This document shows positions 26,301 to 41,300 of a stretch of 64,000 nucleotides of DNA, piece after piece. Every line of letters starts with the position of its first letter. Position 1 is the first letter of the stretch. The notes under the pieces were generated by a model that had not been told where the DNA came from, did not search any database, and saw only the letters and a program-made list of their open reading frames with translations. The stretch is from Atrichornis clamosus (taxonomy: Eukaryota > Chordata > Aves > Passeriformes > Menuridae): positions 1-64,000 of the forward strand of contig WBMZ01012674.1 of assembly GCA_013400975.1 (NCBI GenBank). The letters run 5' to 3'. A program made the position numbers and the translations under genes.

Positions 26301-29300
26301 AAGAACTTTAAGCAGAAAATCACTTGTCTGTATTTTACTGCATTTTCCCTTAGCTATTACAAAGTGCTGCACCATTTTTCACATTAACTTCTTCTAAAAA
26401 CTCAGTCCTGAGACCATAACTCCACCAAAAATCCTGAAGGGGAATATCAACCTAAAAATGTGAAGGTCAGTTCTGAAGTCAACTTAGAAATTTATTAATG
26501 TGGAAATTAATTAGAAAGAAAGAAATTCTGAATTATGTTAACTTGAAATAGAAAGAATAGAATCTAAATATAACCTTACCAAAAAAACTGAAAGAAGAGA
26601 GATAAAATATAATTTACACAGTAGAGGTAGATTAGTCCCCTTATAAATGTAACAATAGAAGTTGCTGAAATGTCAAACTATTGTAAAGAATGGCTCATCA
26701 ACTCTAAAGAGCTTTAAATGTGTCACCAAATGTCTACTCAAAATTTAAATTTGCTTTTAAAAACCGGATGCTAGACATTCCAAAACCTTCACCACCACCA
26801 CCACCCCTCCCTACCACTTTCCTCTTATTAAGAAGAAGCTTGAAGCAACCTGAGACTTCAGGGAAGCTTTGGTGGCAATCTTCAAATGTCAGGAATTACC
26901 TAAAGTAGTTGTAAATCAAGATGTCTTCTTTAAAAAAGGAAGTACTTAAGGGGAAAGTAACACTTTGCCCCTAAAAACCCTTAATCAGGAGTAGAGCACA
27001 GGATGTAATTACATTGAAGTCCTCAGGATTCACTGCACTGACCGAAGGACACAGGAGCCTTCTTACTCTACTACATTCAAGGCAGAGGGAACACTAAACC
27101 ATTTTTCTTCACATATTGGAAAGAAATCAATATTGCCAATTATTACAAGAAACTAGATTATTTTACTTCTAATCATACTTTTGCTGTCCAGAACTTCAGC
27201 ACTTTTCTCTTTGAAGACAACTACTGTGTTAAAAAAAGAGTTACTAACTGTATAAATAGCATAGATATCAAAAGAAGTAATTTGTAACACATTTTGAGCT
27301 CAATCTGTTTTTATCAGGTGCAGGAACATTTCCCTTCTTGCAGATCTGTCGTGGTTTTGCAAGGCCTGGTTTTTGGTAGCGGAGGGGCTGCAGGGCTGGC
27401 TCCTGTGAGAAGCTGCTAGAAGCTCCACCACCATGTCCTGCAGGGCCAGTGTCTGTCTGGCTGCAAAGATGGACATGCCGCAGGCCAATTAGAAGTGGTA
27501 ACGCCTCTGTGATAACAGATTTAAGAAGGAATTCAAAACAATCCTGGTTGCGCAGTTTTAATTTCAGCCAGGGAGGAGGAGGTAGTGAGAAGATGTGAGC
27601 TGAAAAACAACTTGGAAACACCCAGGTCAGGTCGGAAGGAGTGGGAGGATATACTGCAGGAGCTGGAGCCGAGATTTGTCTGCCGCTGGCGGTGAGACCA
27701 TGGTGAAGCAGGTTGTACCCCCCTGCAGCCCATGGAGGACCAGAGGGTGCAGAGGCTCACAGACGCTGGAGCAGGTGGATGCTTGAAAAGGACTGCAGCC
27801 TGTGGGGGAGTGACCCACACTGCAGCAGTTTGAGGGCCACTGCTGCCCATGGGATGGACTGATGTTGCAGCAGTTAGCAGAAGGCTGTTGCTTGTGAGAT
27901 GGACTTTCTAAAGGGAGTAGTTCCTGAGAACTGTCTCCCAGAGGGGACCCCACCATCCAGCAGGGGAAAATGCCTCCAGTTCTGCAGCAGGAAGAAGCCA
28001 CAGATGAAGACCTGACCTAAAAAAACCAACCCCCCATTCTCAGTCCACCCACGTCATTTGGGTAAGAAGGAATGGGAGGAGGGAGTGGGGGAAAAGAAGG
28101 TGTTCTCCAAAAGCTCACTTTACTTCATCTTATCCTTTCCTGTTAGTTTTAGTATAATAAATTTAGTGTCATATCTTTAAGTAGTTTGCCTGTTTTGCCT
28201 GTGTTTTTTTTCGAGTTCTTGTCTCTCATGAATGCTCTGAATTTTTTTTTCTCTCCTCTCCTCTGTCTGGCTGCGAGGAGGGGAAGTAAGTGAGCCCAGG
28301 TACGTTTTCATGGTTACCTGGCCTCCTGCCTGGCTCGAACCACAACAATTTTCATGGACTACAAGGAGGGAGGGAGCCTTGGTAGTTTCTGGCCTCCAGC
28401 CAGGCTCAAACCATAACAAGATCCCATCCTTATGGCAGTCTGCATGAATAGTTATTTCAGGGTAAGACACATATGTAACATTTATAACTATTTATAATGA
28501 AATGTTATAGAATATAGTTTTCAAATTCTACCTGTAGGCTCCACAGGTAATTCCTTGAAATATAAAAAAGAATTTATTAGGCCATGCAATCTTAAAAGCC
28601 CTAGGAAAACCAGACTGAGAATAAATAAGTAGTGGAGATTAGTTATTGATAGAAATATCAATGGAAGATGTGTACCTTAACTGGCTTCCTATTCTTTCAA
28701 ACATAGAGTAAAGAGCAGTCTTGCAGGAAACTCATTCTGTCTACATTATCTATTGCTACTAACAAAAGAAAATTCTTGTAAAAGAGATGTTATTTCTATG
28801 TTTACAGTTCCTTCAGCACCATGAATGACCGGGCTTATTAAAGACACTGAGAATGAAGTGAGAATTTTTTCTTTTGATTTTCATTTGCTTTTCCGTAGGG
28901 AATACAGCAGATACTATAATAGCAAGCCTGTCAGTGTGGAAAGGCCTGTATTCAAGACAATGGAAAGGTCATGTATGAATGTGACTTATGAAGGAATAAA
29001 ATGAAAGGCAGCAAGAGCCAGGAAGTGACTGCTGACTTGCAAGGGTGTGCAGTCAGAGGACTGCCTGTTCACACAAATCCTCTCACATACAGATTTTTGC
29101 CTTGCAACATGGCCAAATAGGCTCTACTTTTTTGTTTGTTTTATACAGGAATTTTCTTAGTGATATACACATATGCACCATAAATTTCTCACCAAGGCAA
29201 GAATGGACCTCCTGGCAGAGCCAAATGCAGTCTGTGTAATTATATAACCCCAATACAGTGGTCTTCTTGAAACTCCCAATACACAGAAACCTTAGTGCAG

Positions 29301-32300
29301 GGGAGAGCAGAGCCACTGAATCAAGGATGGCTTTTCCCTCCAAATCACAGCTGAAGAAATATTTCAAAGTAAGGTGCTACGTGGGCAGAGCTGTGAAGAG
29401 TGCTTTTCAAGAATATAAGCTACTTGGTCCTTTGCTGTTTTGCAAAAATGAAGAAAGGCTCATTCCACAGTTCTGACCAATTTTAATGATAATGTTTGCA
29501 CTTCTGAGCCTCCTCCAATTGGGAGGAATGCAGTTTTACCTAGTTCATTCAGGGAATGTGGTTTGACCTACTTCAGTTCCAGACTATTCTGTTAGACTTT
29601 GTGGTGTGTCATTAAGACTGGTCATGTCACCACAAGACTGGCTGGGACTGTTTTGTCCTCAAAATCCCTAGCACAGAGCACATACAAATTGCTTCAGCAC
29701 AGTGGGGTTTATAACATGCTTTCATATGCACACTCACATGTATAGTACAATATCCACATATGGGAGGTTCAGAAAAGTGGGTATTTTGTACTTGGGATTG
29801 TTTTTGCCACTGCAAAGAAAAAACAAATGCTCCAGAAGAATTTAAAACTGGACCTAAGCATTGCTACGGAGTTAGAAACAATTACTCTGCCTTTACCAAC
29901 ACAACCAAGCCAGATTGATACAAAAATGACTCTCAAAGAACAACTAACAACCATCTGTTCTTTACTTTAAAGTATATCTTACTGTTCAAGAATGTAATAA
30001 AAAAATTAATATTGTAAAGACAGTCAGAAATACTGTAAGAACAGAAACAATACAGTTGTTTCAGATAAACACCAAAAGAGCAAGCCTTTTTTTTATAACA
30101 GGGTATCCCAAACAGCAATGACTGCATCTCTGCAAATAGATTCTCATTATTTTTAAAATTGATATTATAGAAAACAAGCCTGAAACTTGATCTACAGGGT
30201 TCAGCTCACCTTAGTTTTTAAAAATTTTGGTTCTATAAGGAATACCCTTCCTACTTGGCCTGTCTACCATGGATAATCTGGATGAACATTCTTAGCCAAT
30301 ACCAGATGTGTAGGAAGCATTTCATTAATGTCAGACCACACTCAGATCTGGAATGTTTCACAGTCAGTATCTGCAGAATCAAGTCTCACTGCGGAATACA
30401 AATGGCTGTACTACTGCTAGAGGCCAGTCCACATTTTCTCAACTTCTTGGTTGAAGGAAACCCTGAATTACCCAAGGAATTAGGTTAAGAAGAGGTAAGA
30501 CCAGTATGATGGAACTCCCCATGGGAGATGCTTATCATGTATTTATTTTTCAGACTAAAAACATTGCAAAGTTAACACATCTGAAGGCGAATATAAAGAA
30601 ATAAGATGTTATGTCAAAGGCTGATTCCAAACAGTAAACCTACTTATACCTTATAAAGGAACAGATACACCGTGGCAGATCCAATGAATTACCTTTTTGC
30701 TTCATTTGGCTAGCATCTACCCATTTTAAAATTATGTTTCATTTATCACATTAAAAGAGATGCAAGACTCTTTCTACATGTATATCTAGAATGGCAGCCT
30801 GGTCTCAAGGTTTGACTGTGAAATTCAGCCATATTATATGTACAAGCAAACAAAAGCCAATAATGTTAATTGTACACAATATCATCTTTCACCTGTGATA
30901 ACAATCTGCTTTACAGCTCTTGTGTTCTAAAGGATATCTGTGAGCCAGTTTAAGTAGTAGTATGCATAAATAATGGAAAACAGGACAAGAAGGAACAAGA
31001 AGGTTATGACTGACATTTTCAGAAGTGGCCAAACATTTTAGGTACTCATCTGTGATGCTGCAGGCTTTGGGCTGTGTCTGTTGATCATTGACACTCATCC
31101 AAAATCAGTGAAAGCAGCAAAGTCTAAAACTGAACAACCAAAGTCAATTGATTCAAAGTTGGTCCAAATTTAAATATTTTATGTTTGTGGTCAAGAAATA
31201 GTCACCAGCTGTAGCAATCTGTGTCCACTCAGATGTCTCCTTTCAAATTTGTCTAGAAATCTTTAGTTCTTTAAACCTCTAATCTGCTCTGAATGAATGC
31301 AGAATGTATGAGATTCTCTGAAAGAATTTCTCATTACTCACAAACAAATCCTTGGAGTATATCTTAAAAATGCATTAAATACACAGCAGTGACAGACAAA
31401 AAGAATTTAAAAGTTCTATGGTATCAAATACAACGAATATAAAAAGATCAACTGAATTTTCATGTTTTCAAATTAATCACAAAAAACTTTTTTAAAAAGT
31501 GGTTTGGTTTTATTTCTTTGTCTTTCAAAATCTTATATCAAAAGCAATAGGTGGTCACTACTAGCAAAGGAAAAAGCCCAACATACCCATTCGGCTCTGG
31601 ATCATAGAATCAGAGAATGGTTAGGCTTGGAAGAGAACTTAAAGATCATCCAGCTCCAACAGAAATATATGATAAGATTATGCCACCAAATTTAAAAGGA
31701 AATTAGGACCACCCTTTGAGTCTCTGATTTCAGACAAGGTCTTTGATGACAACTGATTTTCAGTAATAGATTTCAGAAGATTGTCAGTGGTGCCTCTAAA
31801 CAGAGAGGGCTCAAGTTTCAGGCAGACAAACTCGTCCCAACTGAGTCCAAGAGCAAAACTCTGCTGTTCTGTGAACAATACTACAAATTTTACTACAAAA
31901 GTGTTAATACATAACTCAGTGACTAACCTTACCATTTATGCTATACAACTACCTCTGACATCAGGGATTCCTGTTCACCTGCTCTGGAAATCCCCAGCAA
32001 ACTACACAAGCACGGGCAGAAGTAGAATGCAAATCTCTGCAACAAAACAGGTCACACCTTCCTGCTGGTGAATCCACTTCACAGTGAGTTCAAAATCCAT
32101 ATATTAAATGGTACTATTCTGATGCAGAGGTTCACCCAGAGATGCATTTTGAGACCAGGGTTCTCTATAGGAAAGTTTGATATGTGTTGTATGGTAGCAG
32201 GTGAGACCTTCCATAGCAGGGAAATGTGAAAACTTTGCACAAGGTTTTCTGTGATTTCACACATTCCTAATGTTCTACATGGAAGGACATTACAGTTATA

Positions 32301-35300
32301 AACCATGTTGGAAGTTTTTACAAAGGGTCAGTAGCCTGATTCTAAAACATAAATTAGAGTTCATTTAAAAATTGGTAAGAGACTGCCTACAAATTATAAA
32401 CCAGTGCAGTACCTTGGATTTAAATGGTATCAATTCATTTGCACTAGCTGGCCTTAAAAAATCTCTCATGTCCATTCTTTAACGCCACACGTTTTGAATA
32501 ACTAAAGATATATACATGTATAGATGTATCATGTACATGAACTTCCCCATAAACATAGGTACATTTACAATATTCTAGTTCTTACAGTATTACTCAAAAC
32601 ACATTGTCGTGAGATCCTCAACTTTCATTTTTTGCTCATACAGGCTTTAGCATAATGGCCATCTTCTGCTCTGTGTACAGTATCAATAATACACTTTTTA
32701 GCCAATCTCCGATTTTTAAGGTTCTCTCCCATTTGAACTTTTTCATACTTAAGGTAAACAAAAAAAAATAACAAACCCCAAAATGTTTGCAGGCAAATCT
32801 ATGTTACTGATTGCATACAATTTCTAAAACTACTTCAGCAAGCTGGTACACTGCTCCCACTGATATCTGTGTAGGCTGTAACTGGAAATCTCACCACTAA
32901 CCTGTCAGCCAAGCTATTACTCTTCCTCTTCTACTTCGTAAGGCTGTAGTCAACTCTGGGGTTCCAATTTGCTAAAAAGAACAAACAACTCCAAAGGCCA
33001 CGAAAAGGATCAAACACAATAGTTCAGGAAAGACAAAGGTTGCATATATGAGGAATGACAAGAGGAAAATTATGGCGGTTTAGGTAAGAGAAATATAACT
33101 CCCATATCAGTAAGGAAGAAAACCCACAACAACAACCTACTTCCCATCCTGCTTTTTGCAGTACCTCTAGTGTTTCTTTTTGGATACTCTCACAAGAAAC
33201 ACAATAAACAGTAGGCTAAAACCTGTTGGTTTCCAACATGTGCTAGTTTTGATATATTTGGAAGAAAAACTGTGAGATTAATGGCTTCTTACAATTATTT
33301 TAAGTGAGGTGGGTGGCTACACACGCAATTTTAGAGTTATTTAAACCCAAGCCAGAACATGTCCTATTATTTAGGTAATAGCATATAGTTATTTAGCTAA
33401 GGACTATGTCTTAAGAAATGACCCCAGAAGCTACATTTAAAACAGACTAAAATAAAGCTTTAATGCAGAACTTTATTCCTGACTTTTAAACCCTAATATT
33501 TTATTAAGTCAAGAGGGTTTTAAAACATAATCCCTTAGGTATTTTCTCTCTGTTTTAAGAGAAACAGCTAAGGAGGACAAAAAAAGTCCTGCCAACTCAC
33601 CCACCCTTAAATCATACCAAGGCTTCAGAACTTTGTCTTGAGAAACCAATAATAAAACTACATGCAAATCCCTCTAGCTAGAAATCACCAAAAGAACTGG
33701 ACTTGACTAGACAGCACTATTATCCACATGCATGGACAATGCCCAGCTCCATTCACAGTAGGACATGTACTTGAAGCCTCACCTGCTGTCAACCTTCTGA
33801 ATTCCTCAGTGGGGGGAATTACTTTTCATACACTGCAAGATTTGCAGAAGCCCGTTTTTAGCTTCTTTTGCCCCTGTTGAGGTGGGCAATCTGAGGCTGG
33901 CTAATTAAAATAAGGAACTTGGCTAACAGGATTATCCATGTGTCCTAAGTGCTATCTTCAATGAGGAAAAAAACCCTGAGCATTGAAGTCTACTGAATTT
34001 GAAATCAACAGCAACAATCTCTGCTCCATACCCTGACAGCTTCTGCAGCTGCCCACTCTGCTGGAAAAACATCTTCTTGAATCTTTCCTCAGCTGTTCAG
34101 ACCTCAAACTGCAGAACATTCTCACTTGAACTTTGCAAAAACCACAGCTGTTATAGCAGCATCTTGCTAAATAGAACCACTATAAGGAACTCGACCTAAG
34201 ACAAATGACTTATGCAAACTCATTACAACTCTGGACTGTGTTTTCAGATGAATGCAAAGATCCAGTATTTCAAATGGGCATCAAAATAAACAACATTGTC
34301 AATGCAGAATTTATCAACTTGAACAGTGCTCTCTCCCAAACAGCTTTTTTGGTCATTACAGATGAAACTTCTGTAAGTGTGCTTATGAACAAATAACTAA
34401 AGAGCATTAGTAATCAACAGTGCTGATTTCTAACTATCAAATTTAATGTCAGATTCTTGGCAGGTACCACATTTACTGCTTTTCTTAAAGTTTAAACCAA
34501 AACCAGAGAAAACCTGCAAGATAACTGTAAAAATCAAGAAAAAACAGAACTGAAAAAACAAGAAGTTAGAATATCGCTTGGCTTCTATTACGATTTTTTC
34601 AATTCCACCATGACATTTTTTTCCACCACTTCATTATAATCAAACTTGCATTTAAAGCTCTCAAACATTCACTCAAAGTGCAAAAGGATAATAAAATGAG
34701 ATTAGAGCACAGAAATATTTAAACTTCAAAAATATATACTGAACTGGAAAAACAAAGTGAAAACCACAAATAGTATAGCACTTATGATGAAATGGTATGT
34801 AAAATCAGCTCTGGTATCCAATACAGGGATAGAAAAGCATCAGTCCCAGCTTTTGCACTTTATCCAGAACCTTACAAAGGACAGGCAGAACCTGGATATC
34901 TGATGCCAAATACAAATACTTCAGGGCTAAGAGTAATTTCACATAGCTCTTCAGCAATGTCCTCTGCCATACACGAGCCACTATTCTGCATGGCATTGTA
35001 GCAAGGACATAATTTAGCATCCAATTTCTGCAGATCTACTCTTGACTTGTAACTCTGTGTGTGTGCCAGAGACAGAGATGGAAAAGCTGCCTCAAAAACA
35101 CCAGTAAGAGGAACTCTGAGGGATAGGGAAACTTTATTAGCACAACGTCACAACATTTTCATATTGCTTCCATCAGTTCTGCCCCAAAATAATATAGAAC
35201 AAGCAGCAGAGGCATTAATGCATCCTAGGGTCTAGGAGAATCCCACAGTAATTCCATATCCAGACATGGGAGTCAGAGCTGAGAAAAGCTAATTAAAGTA

Positions 35301-38300
35301 TTAGGTGGAACCTTAAATTTTTAATTAGAAAAGAAAGCTTTCTCTTCATTTTCACCTTCAATGCTGCTGTATGTATAAGGAAATCCTCTCTTTTTTCCTC
35401 CAATCTAATTGTGGTTTTGCAATGTATCTTTAGGCACTGACAATACTCTGCAAAAACTGCAGTTACTATAGTGATTATAATTACACATAATCTGAAAACT
35501 CCCAAACATGCTATTCTAAGGGTTTTATTGAGGGGAAAAAAAACCAAACCCTAATCTGTAAAATAAAAATCTAATTTCTGAAAGCTAGTAATTTTGCTCT
35601 ATTACTATCACAGGAACACCAAGTGACATTCAACAACAGATTTTTTTACACATCACTAAAATAAAAATGATTGTAATTGTGGCCAAATTACTAAAAATGA
35701 AAATTACAACTGAGCTATGTAGAAACAAGAACACAAGCCCATTATGATCACTTTGTGTCAGTCTCCAGCCAGACGGTACGTTTGATATGCCACTTGGAAT
35801 ATAGCCCCCAAAAGGCAAATTGTGGGATGTCTACCAATTTTGCTAGAACAGTCTTATTGCCTCTGCCACCGATGCTAGTCAGCTTAAAATACTGCCCTAT
35901 TTTACTTGATTTAAACAGAGAGCAATATATTCTATATTTACTTCAACCACATTGAACATTTTAACACCTTTAAAATATGAAGTTTATAATTTTAATAGGG
36001 AAAGACCAAAAAACTTCCAACAACTGAATTTTCACCTTCCCACTGTAACAAGCACTTGTTAACACTAGCTGCCTGGGTTATTCCTTGGAAAAAATAAAAT
36101 TTGCATCAGTTACTTGTTACTAAAGACAAGAATATGCATAAAAGATAAAAAACTTGTAGAATATCCTAGAAAGAAACACTGTAACTTAGAAAATGCTGCA
36201 CCATTTGGAGATTTAATTTTTTTTTTGTCTTGCAGGGTGAAGAACAAGATAGGCATGAAACTCATCAAGAAGAATCCTGGCGGTGAAAACCCAGAGACAT
36301 CTGCTTCAGTCACATATGTCTCGCTGACTAAAGTCGTAAGCAAAAGCTGACAGACCTCATCAACGCTGACTTTTTTGTTTTGCTGGTACTGCTCAGCTGG
36401 TTGTTGGGGCAAGGGATTTAGCAGCAAAACAAAAAGACTGTATACAGCAGCCTATTTGTGACTGTATTAATAGTGCCCTCACAGTGCTTGAGTGGCAGAG
36501 CTGTACTAAACAGCACAGACTCTCAGTGCCTAAGACGCACACACACAGTTTGCAGTTCAAAATCATTAGGCAAGAATAGCATCTATACTGGAAGTCATTC
36601 AGATTTGCTAAAGGTATAAACCCCTTTCTCTTCCCACGAATCTGCTTACTGAGCTCTGTATTTCCAGGATTCCAGTACACTATATGTGAAGCCATTACTA
36701 ACAGCCTATTTCTGGATATGAGCAGTTTCTCCATAAAGAAGAGCTCCACAGAAAAAAAGGAGAAAGAAAATCTGCAGTAATACACTGATCAAACCAAAAA
36801 TAGCAATACCAAACGTTAATGCAGAATGAATCTGTCATTTTGTATAGCTTCAGTATAACCTGACCAGGTTAACAAAGGTACAAGTGCAAGACAGAAGAAC
36901 TGGAGACAGAGCTGGAGACAGGTAGACTGACACTTCAGTTAAAATACATTGTTAATGTATTTGCTGTCCTCCACGCTATGATCTACAAGATCCCCAGAGC
37001 AATTGTGATCTTCGTTAAAACCTGCAGGCATGTAATTTGTTCTGTAGCTTTGATAGGATAAGCCCTGGACCATGAGATGAAAGAACTGAATTCTCCTACT
37101 ATAATTCACAGCCCTGGTGAATAAGTTCTTTTTCCTTCTTGAATCCTTTCTGAGGCACTGAGTTCTACTGATGAACCAGCACGTGCTTCTGTAAGAAACT
37201 GTGCACCCACAAGAATTTTGCTTCTCTATGAGATGGGCAAGAAACTGGCTCAGAGCTCACACTCAGAGAATGCTGATCAATGGTCTATACTCAGGCTGGC
37301 AGCCTGCCACAAGAGGGAATCCCCAGGGATGGACACTGGGCCTCACACTGTTCAGCATCACCATGAACAGTCTGGATGACAGGATTGTGAGCACCAGCAC
37401 CAGGTTTGCTGATGACACCACACTGGGTGGTGAGGTAGATGTGTCAGCAGGGAAACCCATCTCACAGACCAGGACAGGCTGGAAGAGTGAGCTGGCAAGA
37501 AGGGTGTGGAATTTCACAGAACCAAGTGCAAGGTTCTGCTGTAGTGATGACACCGAAGAGCCTGGTACAGGCTGGGATCCCTTGCTGAAGGGGACCTGGG
37601 AGTCCTGGTGGAGTGCCAATCTACCAAGAGCTTGTCAGGCCACACTGGAGTACTCCTGTGTCTGCTTGTGGTCTCCACAGTTCAAGAAAAGACACAGATA
37701 GACTGGAGAGCATCCAAAGGAGAGCCATGAAGATGATGGAGAACCTGTCCTACACAGAGAGACTGAAGGACTTCAGTATTTTATTCCCTGGAGAAGAGAA
37801 GGCTCCAGAGGACCTCATCACAGTACGTAAAGAGTGGTTATAAAGAGGATGGAGGCTGACTCTTCACAAGGAGCCACATGGACAGGATAAGTTGCACCAG
37901 GAGAGGTTTCATCTTGATGTAAGAAAGAAATATTTTACACTAAGAACAATCAATGTCTGCCCATATATATACAAATACAGATATTCTAACTGAAATATCC
38001 AGATAAATATCCCGCTTTAACTGCTGTCAGAGTCTTGCTGTTTTGGCACAAACTTAAGTCATATTTAATTGCAGATATTGCCTTTTACAGACTATAAACA
38101 ATGGGCTAAAACTTCACCACCAATTTTCGTAAATGCCTAAACCAGTAGAAAAATATACAACAAAACACCAGTAATTTAAGCTGCAATACCATATCTAAAA
38201 TAAAATACCTGTTGATCTAGTGTACAATTAAAGTTAGTTTTGAAAGTGCTTATTTATATTTAAAGTTCTCATTTACTGGCTCTTTATAACCTTAAAATGA

Positions 38301-41300
38301 AGTAGAATTTACCATGTACGCTAGGCAGGCAAATGCTTGAATACAGATTCATCAGTATTTCTTCCTCCCTTGCACTCTTGCACCAAAAACTCCAGTGAGA
38401 CTTGAAACTAACTAATTGTAACAATCTTGATCTTCTGTTATCTCACTCATTTTTCCTCATCATTCCCAAAGCAACACATTTTTCTCATTTTCTAGCTCCA
38501 GTCTTTCAAAGAACTTAGGTCCAATCTTTAAGCATATCAAGGCCTCTCCTTCTGTTAGCAGATGAACAGACTTTACTTAGATTTCCACTCAAATTAATGG
38601 CTATGTCAGGATCTTGTCCAGTAATTCAAATACATGTTGAAAACTGACAGATTCCTGCAGTTTATTTTTAAAAACTACTGACTTTACTACTTCAAACACT
38701 GAAATGGGTAAGATTTCAGCAGTGTATTTTATTAGTTGCCTGTTTACAATTTAGTTAAGTTATAGGTACATTAAAAATGGTTCTAAAAGTACCATTTACG
38801 GAAAGAAATCATTAAAAAGGAAAAACTGGATGGATGTTTTTTCTGGGAGCTACTATGATCAGTGGACCAATTGCCACTTCCTTGCTGTAGGGCAATTTTC
38901 ACTCAAGTCAGCAGTATTATTTCACAGTTACACTTATGTACAAAACACTTCTGCATAGCCTTCAAAGTCTGCATAAAAACTTAGTTTCTTGGAAACTTTC
39001 TGAAATATATAGAACACATTTATTCTTTGCTGAGAAAGCTGGCTATTGGTATGGCCATCTGAAGTCTGGATACTGCTTAATGAAAATTTTGCATAAAATT
39101 ATCTTCTGAAGTGGGCTGAATATTTAATTTCTTGACCATCAGACCTGTGAGATTAGAAAGAGGAACCTTCTACACAGATCAGGTGCCAATAAAATCAAAC
39201 TTTCTTTAGCAAAGCCATTTGAGAAGCCCTCTGTACTTATATTTTTTCCCCAATTTGTGTTTTAGCAACCTTAGCAAAGTTTTAAAATGTTTTTCAAATT
39301 ACTGTGTGAACCATGAGTAATCAAAGTATGCAACCACAGTTCTCATTTAAGACTGAAAATCTTCAGTCCAGATGCATTTCAGCAAATTACATGCTTAACC
39401 GAGGTTTCCGCTCCTCTCCTTTGACTAAACAGGGAACCTTCAGGAACTCCCAATTTAGGTATATGAGTTTGGTGCCTAAAATTAGGTGGGATGAATATAG
39501 CTCAAAAAAATTACACAGCATTGGCTGATGATGGGAAAAGTCTAAGGCTGTAAATCATAGGTTGACTTGAAGCAGCCTCTAACTGGTCCCAAATGGCTCC
39601 TTACAGTCCTAACAGCTTGTTCCTCCCAATAAAAACCAAAATGGCAAACAATGATGCACAGCTTGAATGGTGCTCTGGGATCCAAGGAGTGGGAATTTTC
39701 TCCCCTGGTTCTCCTTTGGAAAAACAATAAATGTACACGTATATAGAATTCCATATATACAATACTTCATTGTTTCAAATCAATTCTATCTATGCTATTT
39801 AATACACTATTAGTTCAACACTGCTCCTCCAGTTAAACTGGTTTTGCTATGAGAGCTGAATTTTTTAAAGTTATTCCTAAAATATGGTGCAATCTGACAA
39901 CATGACTGTCAGCCTCAGTACTGATTATTTAATAGCACAAAGGAATTGCTTATGTTTCACAGGAGGTTGAAAGGCCACATAAATGTATTTCAAGAATTCT
40001 CTCTTTGGCCAATTATTTTTCAGATAAAATTGCAAATGTTATATTTAATTTCTAATTGCTGTTAAGTGAAAACAGCAAGAAATTTTAGAAGAAAAAGAAA
40101 CAAACCCTCAAATTAAGTATTATTTTTAATATGCATATGACATAATGAAACAGTTATTTCAGAAAAGAACATTTTAGAGATTGTCTTTGCAAGGAACTCT
40201 CTAGATAACACAACACAAAAGAACAGGGGAGCCCTTTAGAAATAACATATACTAAAAAATAATACAAATAGATGTACTGAATATCACATTTCTGTGCACA
40301 AAGATCTAGGAACATACTGCTGTGAAGCAGTTACACTTCTGAGCTTTTTCTTTCCTCTTTTGTTTCATTAAAAGAAGTTTAAACTGTTTTTAAATTAAGT
40401 ATTTCAAAAGGCGAAATTCCTATCATTACAGTCAAGCAGGCATTTAGCTGTTTTGTTTTACTGAACCACAAACTACAACAGCTAGATCTCTATCATCAGC
40501 TATCCATCAGATGCAGAAAACCAGGCAACTTAGATTTCATCCAGTGGCCCAGGGATGATACAAAGCTATAGTCAGTGGACAAGAGCACGAAGGCACAGGT
40601 ACAAATACTCATAAATCAAAATTTAATTCACCTAAGCATCCATACAGTGGCAACCACACCACTGACATATGAAGGCACTACAGTAAGGCCTTGAAAAGAG
40701 GTGGTGCATCTAATCAAGATGTATTCTCACTACTCCAGCCATTCCTGGAGACTAACTGAGGCTACTTCTACCATCCATTCAGACAGCCCTGTGTGAAACA
40801 GTCTTCGATGTATATAGTGTTTACAACAGGGCAACTGCTGCATGCAGGTAGATTGGGGTTTTTTTGAAGAACAGTCGAAAGGAAATGCATTTCAAAATTA
40901 AAACAATGAAAAACAGTTTTAGTTGCATCTTTCTGGCCTTATTTTAGAAATGTGAAACTCTAAAAAAACTAAGCTTGAAGACAGATACATCCTGAAAAAC
41001 CTCCAATTGTTATTTGCAGTATTTCATCTATCACTATTAGAAAAGCCTTTTCATCCCAAAACCTAGATGAAATTTGGAATTCCTGAAATTCATATGAAGT
41101 GCTGGGTAGAGAAAAACAGATGAAAAGGAGGGCACAAGAAGCAGTGGAGAATTATCTACACAGACTGAAGTAGTAGTATTTCCATCTGTACCAGAGTAGA
41201 AATGTTATTGCATACAGTGTATGCAACAAATCTCGTACATGTATGCTATGCAAACAATGAAAAAAGCAAAGTTCTTATTTTTATGATTTAGTTACATTTT

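Noticed and set aside
27268..28470. Several minus-strand frames of about 100-124 codons
   Set aside because: They lie inside the solo LTR and reflect its GC-rich tandem units.
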